A stretch of DNA of 64,000 nt from Arachis hypogaea (taxonomy: Eukaryota; Streptophyta; Magnoliopsida; Fabales; Fabaceae): positions 18,611,878-18,675,877 of the forward strand of contig NC_092054.1 in the NCBI RefSeq assembly GCF_003086295.3, in the 5' to 3' direction. Below, in pieces: positions 24,791 to 35,200 of the stretch (within the stretch, counting starts at the first letter, position 1; every line of letters starts with the position of its first letter). A program made the position numbers and the translations under genes. The notes beneath the pieces are model-generated. The model searched no databases. It was not told where the DNA came from and saw nothing but the letters and a program-made list of their open reading frames with translations.

Positions 24791-25285
24791 AAAAGTAATC
24801 CCTGAAAGAGACCCGACAAAGGTCCAAAAAAGAGGATTACAGAAATAACCTAGGAAGAGGTCGACCTAACGAAGTCGACCTCCTACAAAAGACAAGTTAT
24901 AAAAGTAATCCCTGAAAGAGACCTGACAAAGGTCCAAGAAAGAGGATTATGAAATAACTTAGAAGAGATCGACCTAACGAAGTCGGTCCCCTACAAAGGA
25001 CAAGTTATAAAAGTAATCCCTGAAAGAGACCTGACAAAGGTCCAAGAAAGAGGATTACGAAATAACTTAGAAGAGATCGACCTAACGAAGTCGGTCCCCT
25101 ACAAAGGACAAGTTATAAAAGTAATCCCTGAAAGAGACCTGACAAAGGTCCAAGAAAGAGGATTACAGAAATAACCAAGAAAGAAGTCGACCCAACGAAG
25201 TCGATCCACTACATAAACCCAAGTAATCCCTAAAAGAGACCTTACGAAGGTCCAAGAAAGAGAATTACAAAAAGGAGTCTATCAG
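24791..25285 (+). repeat. Tandem array of about 108-bp units in the Tat 3' region
   Basis: The word AAAAGTAATCCCTGAAAGAG starts at 24791, 24901, 25009 and 25117, and a diverged copy starts near 25219, giving spacings of 110, 108, 108 and about 102. Each unit also contains AGGTCCAAGAAAGAGGATTA and CGACCTAACGAAGTCG. The middle copies are almost identical. Tat-branch elements are known to carry variable tandem repeats between pol and the 3' LTR, from which satellite DNA can arise. Confidence 0.92.
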
Positions 25286-25597
25286 GGGACCAACGCAAAG
25301 AAGTCGGTTACAAAGCACTGAAGAACACATACAAAGCAAGAACACCAAATTGGACCCCTACAGCTACAAAGAGTTAAAAACTCAAGAAGTTCGAGTTGGG
25401 AGAGTTCAACATCAGCAGAAAACCTTTTTATATAAAGTTATAAAGGCCTCGAAGGGCCACCAACACTTACTACCCAAAAGGTAGCAAGCTACTTGTCTGT
25501 TTTTCAAAAAAATAAAAAGATTGCTAGGAAAGCAACTAAAAAAGTCAACATCTAAATAAAGTTTCAAAAAAACGCCCACAAGTCGGGCCAACTATAA

Positions 25598-27530
25598 TCA
25601 ACAAACATCAGAAGTTTTCTCGGCAACATCATGAGCTTTCTTGGTGGCATCAGGACCAGGAGAAGGAGAGCGAGCTTGAATCGGCACCGCATCAACAGTC
25701 CCATCCTCCCGATTCAGGATCTGGCAATCCAGGTCAGGCACAACAGGAGAAGCGGAAGAAGTCGGTGCTTTGGTGGAAGACACAAGGGGAGGAACAACTT
25801 CATCATCATCCCCCTCATCATCAGGGACAATCTTGCCATCTCTGACGACATTATCCAAGCTAAAAAGGGTAAGATCGGCCTCGGGAGCAATAATTCGGAT
25901 TTGTTCTTTCAAGTTCTCGTAAGCAGCAGTTATGCTGCCAACAATATGACTTTGGAGCTCAGCATAATCCTCCCGGGCATTGTCGAGCTCTTCCCTCAGG
26001 CGCCTCCCCTCCCTATAGGAGGTCACATAGCTGTCCTTGTGCATCATGGCCGCATCCTCAGCCAACCTCAAGGAAGCAGCCAGTGCCTCAGAACTCGCCT
26101 TCTCATTCTCGAGATCCTTCTCCAATTTGACCACCTTCACCTCGCGCTCCTCCTTCAACCCCTTCATCCGGTCAAATTCTCGTTTCGCCTCCTCCATAAA
26201 CGCCTTGGTAGCGTGGAGAGGAAGATTCTGGGCAGTACGATGAAGTGCAGCCGCCATAAAGGCCATCCTCACATGATTCTGAGCCATAAACTCCAAATGA
26301 TGGAGAATGGACACATCATCCATAGGAATGGTACCATATGGCCCAATTTGTTGATCTATAAACTCAATGGCGTTGAAACCAGGAGCTTTAAGGTCAAAAG
26401 GCTCAGAAGTCTTTTGCTTTTTACTTGGAGGAGCAGCGGATGGAGCGGCAGAAGAAGAAGGAGGATCCACCAAACGAACCCGAGGTATCGGGATCGCCTT
26501 CTTCACCCCGGGAGAGCTCGGCACGGCCGGCTTCTCGCGGGGCTGAGAGGACCCCTCCCCTGCAGCCCGGGCAGCAACATTCCTGGCAGCAGTCGCCTTC
26601 TGTGCCCTTTTAAAAGCTTTCATAGACTCATTGTTCTTCATTACCTCTGTAAATAAAATAGAAGTCAAGCTACAAATCAAACAAGTCGAGAATACAGCTA
26701 CAAGCATCATAAGACAAACAGCAAAGAAAACACAAGATACCCAGTTCAGATTGAAGAAGAGAAGGATTTGTTAGAAATTTCTTTGTGTCTAGATGGGGAG
26801 GCTGACCCCAACGCTCCTCTAAAACAGTCACAAAGGCTTGCTCAGCCTCATCCAACATGTCCCAAGAGTACCTGGAGACCCTAACATCCTTCTGCCACTC
26901 TAGGGGAAAGGCGGGCTCATCATTTTCATCCAAGAAAAAGGGGCGAGATCCTTCAACAGCTCGGACCTTAAAAAAATAGTTTTTAAAATCCCGAAACGAT
27001 TCGTCAAACATGGAAAAAACTTTCTTTCCTTGGGTAGAATGGAAGGAGACCCAAGCTGACTTCTTTTTCACCACACCAGGCTTAGTCAAGACAAACAAAT
27101 AGAAAAAGAGAGATTAGGAAGCAGGAATACCAAAACCATTACATAACAATTGGAAGACTTTAATAAAACCCCAGGAGTTGGGGTGAAGTTGAGAAGGGGC
27201 AACATTACAAGACCATAACAGGTCAATTTCAAATTGAGTAAAGGGAAGAGTAATTCCAAGTTGACCAAAGAAAAAATCGTAAGCATAAAAGAAAGGGCGA
27301 TTGTCAACAACTCGAGTCGAGAAACAGACTCTCTCGTCAGAGGAAGGAGGAACAAGCTCATAATTCTTCTCATCACCAGAGTTACTACAGACGCTGTGAA
27401 ACTGCCTAAGTTGAGAACTAAACTCAGAGTCAACCATCGAGATACACATGAGAACCATGGAGTCCACCCAATCGGCCATACCCGCAAGGACTTGGGAAGG
27501 CATCGCTACGACGTTATTTCGGGAATACAT
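25598..27530 (-). pseudogene. Tat antisense ORF with one intron (gypsy-type transposon domain plus coiled coil)
   Basis: Minus-strand gene opposite the element's own transcript. Exon 1 runs from ATG 27530 to 26741, an intron spans 26740-26647 (94 bp, GT...AG with TTTACAG acceptor), and exon 2 runs from 26646 to the stop at 25598. The phases join exactly (one base plus two), giving 613 codons with stop. One in-frame TAA (27116-27114) breaks exon 1. The N-terminal 135 residues contain the CNVAPSQLHPNSWGFIKVFQ region typical of Pfam putative gypsy type transposon (PF04195). The C-terminal exon has a basic Ala/Ser/Pro linker, a conserved block (about 26400-26210), a long coiled coil (26200-25920) and an acidic tail. 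Extra antisense ORFs are known in Tat-lineage elements; their role is unknown. Confidence 0.83.
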
Positions 27531-28524
27531 GAGATCAACTAAGATCCTACAAAAGAAAAGAAGAGCGGATTACTCAAAAACATCTCAGGCACGGGTCAAA
27601 ACACCTCGACGGGTGGATAAACAAAAGGACAACCCCAAGACTCAAACCAAAAGTCCTGGGGCATCCTTTGGAGGCAATAACAAAGCAAGGTTTCTAGGAA
27701 AAACCTACACCCCAGTATCTCTCAAAACAAGGAAAGAAGACCTAAAGTAGCAAGCATTTCGTCCATCAAGTTAAAAAACGCAAAAGTCATCAAAGCAACT
27801 ATCTTTCTACAGTCTACCAGCGAAAGCACTATCAAACATCAACAATGCAGAAAAACACCAAAGACACAACCTTTCTCAGAATTAGGCGAAAACCACCATC
27901 AAAAGCACAAACAGAAAAGACGATAGCATGCGAAAACCCTAAAAGCATTAAGCGAAAGCAATCATGCAGAAGATGAAAAAACTCCAGAGCACACGGTGAC
28001 AAACAGGCACGACAAATGCAAAAAGATTCAAGTTTTTCAAACAAGGATTCAAGCAAAACCAAAACTTTATCAAAAATCAAAGGCCAAAGCGGAAAAAGAA
28101 GTAAGGAAGCAGAAAGTAGAAACCAAACCTGGAAAAAGGAGGAAAGTTCTGAAGAAAGATGAAAGCCGGGGCAGGAAATCGTCTCTCAAAGTGAAGCACC
28201 AACGGAGGCGAAGTAGAACAAACACAAAGAAAAGTTGAGAGCGAGAGAATGAAGGGAGAAATGCGAAGAAGTTACGAAAGGGCCGAAGGAGAGAAACCGT
28301 TTCTGGGTTTGCAAAATCAAAATAAAGAGAGCCTAAGGGAAACGGGGCAATTAATGTTAATAAAGGCATTAAACCCTCGCACGTTTCCAAAGCGCCGATA
28401 TAAAAGCGCGCGCTTTTAGAGAAAAATGTTCTACATTCAAAAAAGACTCTACAAAGAAAGGAATCGACAAAAGTGCTTGAGTTCGACTTCAATCAAGGAC
28501 TCGGCCTCAAAAAGAAGACCGAGC
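27531..28524. other. Tat 3' region upstream (antisense sense) of the antisense ORF
   Basis: Several open frames of 80-140 codons overlap here on both strands, but none has recognisable domains; the sequence is A-rich on plus. It probably holds the promoter and leader of the antisense ORF. A plus-strand TATA-like GATATAAAAG lies near 28396-28405. Confidence 0.5.
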
Positions 28525-28538
28525 TCAAGCAGGGGCAC
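28525..28538 (+). other. Tat polypurine tract
   Basis: A short purine-rich stretch containing CAAGCAGGGGCAC abuts the 3' LTR, the expected position of the plus-strand primer. Its purine run is short and interrupted, so the exact primer is uncertain. Confidence 0.6.
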
Positions 28539-29079
28539 TGTTCATACCCTGGGTCGAGCTATCCAACTTGGGATGATTGGAGATAAAGCGACCGACCTCT
28601 TTAGGTCAGACTATCCGACCTCTTCTCAGAGAGCTCGGCCAAATCAACAAGAGAGCCCAGAAAAAGGCCCAAATAGAGGAACACGACCCAAATCCTAAGG
28701 CGGCCTAAGCCTATAGAGATAAGGGCGGTTCCAATGAAGATACACTGACCTCAACTCTAAAGATGAAGATAAGATGAGATAACTAACTTATCTTATCCAA
28801 CGAAGGTCACATCTCAACACTATAAATACACTGGAGCACCCAGGTATAACTCATACTCTGATTCTACTAAAAACCTGTTTAATACCCATGCTAACTTAAG
28901 CATCGGAGTCTCTTGTAGGTACCCCCACCCTTCGGTGGCAAAGGATCAGCAGCACAACCAGTCCAACAAGTCGGACGCACCAGCTCCGGTCGCCATTCAC
29001 CAACCGGACACTTCGGTTCCGACCAGCACAAAAGGTCTCGACCGAGATCGACCTACAATTTCAGGTAACCCACGGAACA
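28539..29079 (+). repeat. Tat 3' LTR
   Basis: 541 bp, about 98% identical by eye to 18498-19039. Differences include a one-base change in a C run and about 11 substitutions. Followed by AAAAC. Confidence 0.96.
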
Positions 29080-29084
29080 AAAAC

Positions 29085-29916
29085 TGTGGGAACATGGGTT
29101 AACAAGGGAATGTGTTATGTTTTTTTTACAAATTGATAAGATATTGGAAATTTGGGTACCTACTTATGTGAAACTAGAAAAATTAAAAATCCAGGTGCAT
29201 TGATCAAGTTATTTTTACTTTTACTTTTAAAAAAATTCAAATAATTAAGTAATTAAATAAATGAATAAGGGGACAAAATTACCCCAATGTTAAGTTTAAT
29301 GGAAAATCAATGCATGTGTGATACAAGTTAAGAGAAAAGTTGATGTATGAGTATGTGATACAAAAGTGGGAAAAAAATTGGGTAGCTAGGCATGATTTTA
29401 AAAGTATATAGAGTGTGTGTATAGGTGAGAGCTTAGGTTAATCAAGGATTCAATTTATAGCTCACTTAGCCATATATATACCCTCACCTTTACCTTAGCC
29501 CAATTATAACCTTGAAAAGACCTCATGATGCTTGCATTGGTACATTAAATATTTGTTGATTGGTTAGGTGAAGAACAAAGTTTAGAAAGCATGACTAGAG
29601 AAGACTAGAGTGAATTACCCCATACACTTGAGTGATTAGAGTGCATATACACCATCAGTAAGGGTTCAATGCTTAATTCTATGTTCCCTGCTTTCATGAG
29701 CTGTCTTCTTACAAGTTTACTTGTTTTTACTGTATGAATTTTAATTAGTGACATTTGATTTATATTTGTCTTGAAAAACTTATTTACTTTTAACCAAGTA
29801 GGCAAAATCATTTTAGCATATAGTTGCATTCATACATAGGTTACATTGCATGAGTCTTACTTTTCCCTACTCATTTATTTTATCTCCTTGAGCTAAGCAT
29901 GAGGACATGATAATGT
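29085..29916. other. Athila 3' non-coding region, right part
   Basis: AT-rich continuation of 17899-18497. No open frame with similarity. It ends at the Athila polypurine tract. Confidence 0.75.
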
Positions 29917-29932
29917 TTAAGTGTGGGGAGGT
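29917..29932 (+). other. Athila polypurine tract
   Basis: TTAAGTGTGGGGAGGT immediately precedes the 3' LTR start (TGATAAACC at 29933) and would prime plus-strand synthesis. Confidence 0.85.
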
Positions 29933-31427
29933 TGATAAACCACTATTTTATGGTTTATCTTGTATTTAATTGACTGGTTTCATCAAGTCTTTACCCACTT
30001 CTTCATATGATTTGCATGATTTTATAATCCCTTCCTAGTATTGTTTTATGATTGAAAACTTGCTTCCTAGAGATCTTTAATTAGTATATTTTAATTCTCT
30101 TTTATACCATTCAATGTCGTGATCTGTGTGCTAAGTGTTTCAGGCTTTATAGAGCAGGAATGACTTAGAAAATGGAGAGGAAGCTTGCGAAAATGGAAGG
30201 AACACAAGAAACTAAGGAGATGACCAGCGAGTACCGACACGCACGCATGGCTCACGCGAGCGCGCAGAATGGAGAAATTTGCAGCGACGCGTGCGCGTGC
30301 CTGACGCATACGCATGACAAGAAAATTTGCCAAATGACGCGCACGCGTGACTGACACGTACGCGTGACCTGCGCGATCTGCAGAGATAACAGAAAATACT
30401 GGGGTGATTTCGGGCCGAGTTTTGACCCAGTTTTCGGCCCAGAAACATAGAATAAAGCCAGGAAACATGTAGAGACTCGAGACACATTCACATATTCTCA
30501 TTAGGATAGTTTTAGATTTTTAGATCTGAATCTAGAGAGGGAATTACTCTTCCTCTAGTTTTTCTTTACATTCATAGTTTATTAGTTTAAAGCTTTTGCT
30601 TTTGGATATTGAAAAGTCATCACCTCCGTTGAAGATACTATTCTAGTTTGTTTCTTTACTCTTTTATTTATTTATTCCATATTCTTAATTCTTGTTTAGA
30701 GTGGTAATTGGATTATTTTCATGGATTGTTAATGCAAAGGATTACTTTTACTTTTAATTAATTTGAATCTTTATTTTTAAATTATCATGTCTCTTTTCTA
30801 TTCCAAACTCCCAATAACAAAGATGGTACTCATGTCAATAGAGTAGATTCCCTACTTGATATGGGGGTTGATTAAGAGGAGACACTTGAGTTGGAATGCT
30901 CAAGTGGTTAGTTAAATTGGAAGTTGTTGGCTAATTCTGTATTTACTAACGCTAGACCTTCCTAAGGGAGAGGACTAGGATTTGCGAATAAGAGTTAGCT
31001 CAATCACCTGACTTTCTTTTATTTAGTAAGGGTTAACTAAGTGAAAATAACAACCTCTTTATACTACACTTGAGAAAATTCTAACAAGGATAGAACTTCC
31101 AATTAATCATTCCCCCAGTCAAGGCTTTTTATTTTGAATAATATAAATTTCTTTTAATTTTTATTGCACTTAATTATAATTATTTATTTTCTGTCATTCA
31201 ACTCTCAAAATTCTCGGAAAACTCCTGATTAATAACTTAGCACCCTTTCTAGCAACTCGTTGGGAGACGACCTGGGACTCATACTCCAAGTTTTTTTTTT
31301 ATTCTAAACTTTTTGTGACAACCTTTCTAAATTGATGAGGCAGATTTTTGCTGGTTAAGAGCTATACTCGCAACGCTGTTCTACTATATTATAATCTCTT
31401 AATTGGTCTAACTTCTGCCACGCATCA
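29933..31427 (+). repeat. Athila 3' LTR
   Basis: 1495 bp, the same length as the 5' LTR but with about 60-70 differences by eye, concentrated in the CG-rich patch (30290-30400). The TATATA-like word of the 5' copy near 6438 reads TATAGA here. Followed by CACTT (31428-31432). Confidence 0.96.
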
Positions 31428-31432
31428 CACTT

Positions 31433-31830
31433 CCTAACCCAAATCCACCAACCAATACTTTAACTGCTTTGTCCTATAAATAATCTTCTAGAATCTTGAG
31501 CAAAGGAACAATATCTCAACCAAGTTTGCATAACAAAACAGGACAAAACTGTCCACTATGTTGTTGTATTGTGATTAGAAGATTCCACTATCAGCAGTGT
31601 TTTCTTTAACTAGGCACGAGATTTTGAAGAAAAATAAATCACAAAAATAATAATTTATCAAATATTGAAGAACTTGAAATGCACATTTCAGAGAGTGATT
31701 AAAATAGCGGACCATTGTGGAAATAATCAAATAATTGGGTTTGAATACTACCAAGTCACATGGTGCACTCTTATGGCCTAAACAAAAAGGAAACTTGCTT
31801 CCTAAACTAACATGGATTACACAACATACT
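31433..31830. other. Spacer between Athila and the RE1-like copia element
   Basis: No gene seen. A TATAAATA word at 31475-31482 has no open frame behind it. Ends with TATTT (31831-31835), the copia target-site duplication. Confidence 0.65.
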
Positions 31831-31835
31831 TATTT

Positions 31836-32153
31836 TGAGATAAAATTGGTGATCCGTGTCAAGAGTGAACAGAGGAGGAAGAGAGTTTGTAAGAGGAAAT
31901 TTAAGAATAATTCATAAGAATGATAAACTACAAAGAACAAATACATTTGAACTAACTATTTATATTACTCACTATCATTAACTATTTGATAAATATCTAA
32001 AGTCACACCTTTCATACTATTTTAACTACTTGCCGATTAGGTAATTTCTTAACTAACTCATTGAACAATAAAATTACACTACAGACTCCTCATATTAACA
32101 TCATGCACATACAGTACACGCAACTAACTCACTAACTGTTAAGTATGTCAACA
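31836..32153 (-). repeat. 3' LTR of the RE1-like copia element
   Basis: 318 bp. Directly adjoined at 32154-32168 by CCCCCTCAAGCTTGG, which on the minus strand is the polypurine tract CCAAGCTTGAGGGGG. Confidence 0.93.
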
Positions 32154-32168
32154 CCCCCTCAAGCTTGG
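32154..32168 (-). other. Copia polypurine tract
   Basis: On the minus strand CCAAGCTTGAGGGGG abuts the LTR start TGTTGACA, the usual arrangement for copia plus-strand priming. Confidence 0.8.
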
Positions 32169-32253
32169 ATGTATGGAGATCATACAGTCGAAGCTTGGAG
32201 ACACAACTCTTGAATGGACCAAGGGAAAGGGGTTTTGTAAACACATTGGCAAC

Positions 32254-35200
32254 CTATTTATCAGTTCTAATAGGAAGTAATTTGACCAAACCATTATGAG
32301 ATTTCTCACGTACGATGTGACAATCAACTGTTATATACTTTGTGCGCTCGTGGAATACAGGATTGGCCGCTATGTGACGTGCGAAGCTGCTGTCACAGTA
32401 AAGAGGAATAGGTTTGGTAAGAGGTATACAAAATTTCTTTATCATGAATGCCAGCCATTGAGCTTCACGGATAGTAGAGGCAAGAGCTCGATACTCAGCT
32501 TCCAATGAAGAACAAGGTACAATCACCTACTTTTTGCTTTTCCATGAAACTAACGCCGTCCCCAAAAAGAAGTACGTTCCAGTCACAGATTTTTGTGTAT
32601 CAGGGCAACCGGCCCAATTAGAGTCAGAATATACAGTTGAAACCAAATTAGAGGAAGTTGGGAAGAAAAGACTTTGGGCTAGAGCAAGCTTCAGGTACTT
32701 GAGAACTCTAAGTGCTGCTTGATGATGGGTAATTGTGGGACAGTCAAGACACTGGCTTAGCTTGCCAACAATAAAGCTAATGTCAGGTCTTGTATTAATA
32801 AAGTACAAGAGATGTCCAACCTGTATTCTATACAAGGAAACATCCGAGAAAAGGGCTATACAATCCTTGGACAGCTTGGTAGAGTAGTCCATGGGAGTAG
32901 AAACAAGTTTTGCATTAATCATATCAAACTTAGAGAGCAAGTCAAGCATATATTTCTGCTGATGTAAAGCAATTCCGAAATTGTTTCGAGCTACTTTCAT
33001 ACCAATAAAGTACTTCAATTTTTCAAGATCCTTGATCTTGAAGGCATCATCCAACAACCCTTTTATGCGTTCAATTTCTCCCGAATTGTTCCCAGCTAAT
33101 ACGAGATCATCTACGTAGACTAATATTGTGGTGAAGTCATTGTCAGTGGTTCTAGTGAAAAGAGAATAATCATGCATGCTTGCTCTGCGTATATCCATAA
33201 TAAGAGAGCTTTGAGCATAGCTTTTCGTGCCATTGTCGACTTGCTTGCTTTAACCCATACAATGATTTTTCCACTTTACACACAAGATTGGACTGCAAAA
33301 TGGATAAACCTGGTGGGACCTTCATATGAACTTCCTCGTGCAAATTCCCATGGAGAAAAACAGTGTTCACGTCTAGTTGTTGGACATGCCAATTCTTAGT
33401 AGCAGCAATATACAACAGAATCTGGATTGTCGTAGCTTTAATGACCGACTGAAAGTGTCAAAGTAATCAAACCCGGGTGTTTGAGTGAACCCTTTGGCAA
33501 TGAATCTTGCCTTGTGTCTTTCAATAATGCCATCGGGTTTGAACTTATTTTTGAAGATCCACCTACAACCAATAGTGTGCTTACCTGCTGGAAGCGTGGT
33601 TAATATCCAAGTCTTATTTAGTTCCAGGGCATCTAGTTTAGCTTTAATTGCATCTCTCCAACTAGAATGAGTTATGACCTCATCATAGTGTTTAGGTTCA
33701 TGCAAGGCAAGCACAGTAATAGAAAAGGCCTTTATGTGAGGGTGATAATTGTGAATAAGAAATGTGGTTTGAGATCAGGTATCTAATTGAGAATTGGTGA
33801 GGCTTGTCAGAGGTGGTCTGCATACAATGAAAATCCTTGAGATGTAATGGTTTTCATCTTTTCCTAGTTGATCTTCTAGGTGTGTGCATGTTATACTAAT
33901 TAGAAATAACAATAGGTGCATCAAATGTAGATGAAGTTGATGTGTGAGATGTTAGTGGGGGTAATGCATGATATTACTATTGATAGTTATCAGTGGCTAA
34001 GAGAAGGGAGTTGAATCTTGGCCTCCATTTTCTTTAGCTTTTAACCTTGAGTTTAGTAGAGAAACTTTAAGTAGAAAACATGATAGATTATGGTTTTGTC
34101 TTTTAAAGTGGTAGGAGATACTTCAGTTTTGTCTCCTATAGTGCAGAACCAGAAACAGAGAAGAGAATAGATAATGGCACATAGATGTATCCTGGTTCGG
34201 CTACCCAGTGCAATGTAGCCTACATCTAGTCTCCATCACAATAGTGACGGAATTTCACTATCTTTCAACAGAATTACATTCACCAATTCTTCCTAGGATC
34301 TACCCAATCCTATCTGGGACAAGTTCAAATTCTAACCCAATCTGAACTTGACTAGGACTCAAACCTAACTTTCAACAACAAAGTGCTAACCCAACTTGTA
34401 AGGGAATCCCCACAGGATCATGATACAAAACAGAAATACTTGCAAAGGATTTCTGAAATAGCTTAGGCTTTTTCTCCAAGTTTAGCTCACTAACTTTTTT
34501 CTCTCATTGGATTTTTCTTACAAACTTTACCATGTTTACCTTTTTTCAATGAGACTCAGACAGACTAAGCTAAGAAAAAAATACAAAATGAGAACCACGA
34601 AGGAGAAGAACTAGAACAGCTCAGAGAGCTATGGGAACTCAAACGTGTGCTCTTACTCCTTACTCAATCCTTGGCCGTTCACCCCTATTATAAAGGAGTG
34701 AAGCTTCCATGGCTTGAAACCTTGCTTCAGCACATGTTGGTTCTCTTCTCCCAATACACAGATGTAGCAGCAGCATTCACAGGGCAGAGAGATGGTAGAA
34801 GCAGTGACATTCAACCATACCTTCAATCTTCTCTTTCAATCTTTTTCTTCATGCTTCTTGAATATAGGCCGTGCATCTTTACTTTGGCCCCAAGTTTATT
34901 TCTTGACCATTGATAAGACACAAAGCACCATTGACTTCACTTTCTTCATTTTTTCAATTCAGTGCTTGTAACACAAAGAAATTTTTCATCAATCCTTGAT
35001 GAAGCATAAATGGAGAAATCTCCTTTTTGTGATTTTCTTCCTAATGAGATCTTCCCTTTTGTTATAGTTCCTTTGACCTTCTCTTCTTACTTGAAATTGG
35101 AAGCTTGCTTTTTGTTCTTCACTTTGTCCTAACTCTAGAAATTTTCTTTTCTTTCTTCTTGCTTCAGAGTGATGTGACATTACAGAAAGAGAAGAGAGAG

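Larger units (their letters stand above)
18498..29079 (+). mobile_element. Tat/Retand-lineage Ty3/gypsy LTR retrotransposon, complete, nested in Athila
   Basis: LTRs of 542 and 541 bp start TGTTCATACCC and end CACGGAACA, with the duplication AAAAC on both sides (18493-18497 and 29080-29084). They differ at about 11 substitutions and one indel (about 2%), fewer than the host Athila LTRs, as nesting requires. Internal order: tRNA-Asp PBS, gag, protease, RT, RNase H, second RNase H, integrase, tandem repeats, antisense ORF, polypurine tract. The second RNase H, the antisense ORF and the long 3' region place it in the Tat branch. Only two stops break gag-pol. No chromodomain. Confidence 0.96.
6224..31427 (+). 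mobile_element. Athila-lineage Ty3/gypsy LTR retrotransposon, with two nested insertions
   Basis: Two direct LTRs of identical length (1495 bp) start TGATAAACC and end ACGCATCA, flanked by the 5-bp duplication CACTT (6219-6223 and 31428-31432). A tRNA-Asp primer-binding site follows the 5' LTR and a polypurine tract precedes the 3' LTR. Order: gag, protease, RT, RNase H, integrase, long 3' region, extra 3' ORF. Removing the hAT-like (14681-16375) and Tat (18498-29079) insertions leaves about 12.9 kb, a normal Athila size. About 60-70 LTR differences by eye (4-5%) and many stops mark it as non-autonomous. Confidence 0.95.

Noticed and set aside
24791..25285. Regularly spaced repeats resembling a CRISPR array
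   Set aside because: The unit is about 108 bp, conserved throughout with no unique spacers, and sits inside a plant retrotransposon. It is a tandem repeat.
25631..26656. 341-codon plus-strand open frame
   Set aside because: It is the shadow of the antisense ORF. The minus-strand frame has domain similarity, a coiled coil and correct splicing, while the plus frame is basic and featureless.
28070..28492. 140-codon minus-strand frame upstream of the antisense ORF
   Set aside because: Phe/Leu-rich translation of an A/G-rich plus strand with no domain. Could be leader sequence of the antisense transcript, but nothing supports a protein.
31475..31482. TATAAATA as a promoter
   Set aside because: No open frame or leader follows before the copia element; AT-rich DNA gives such words by chance.
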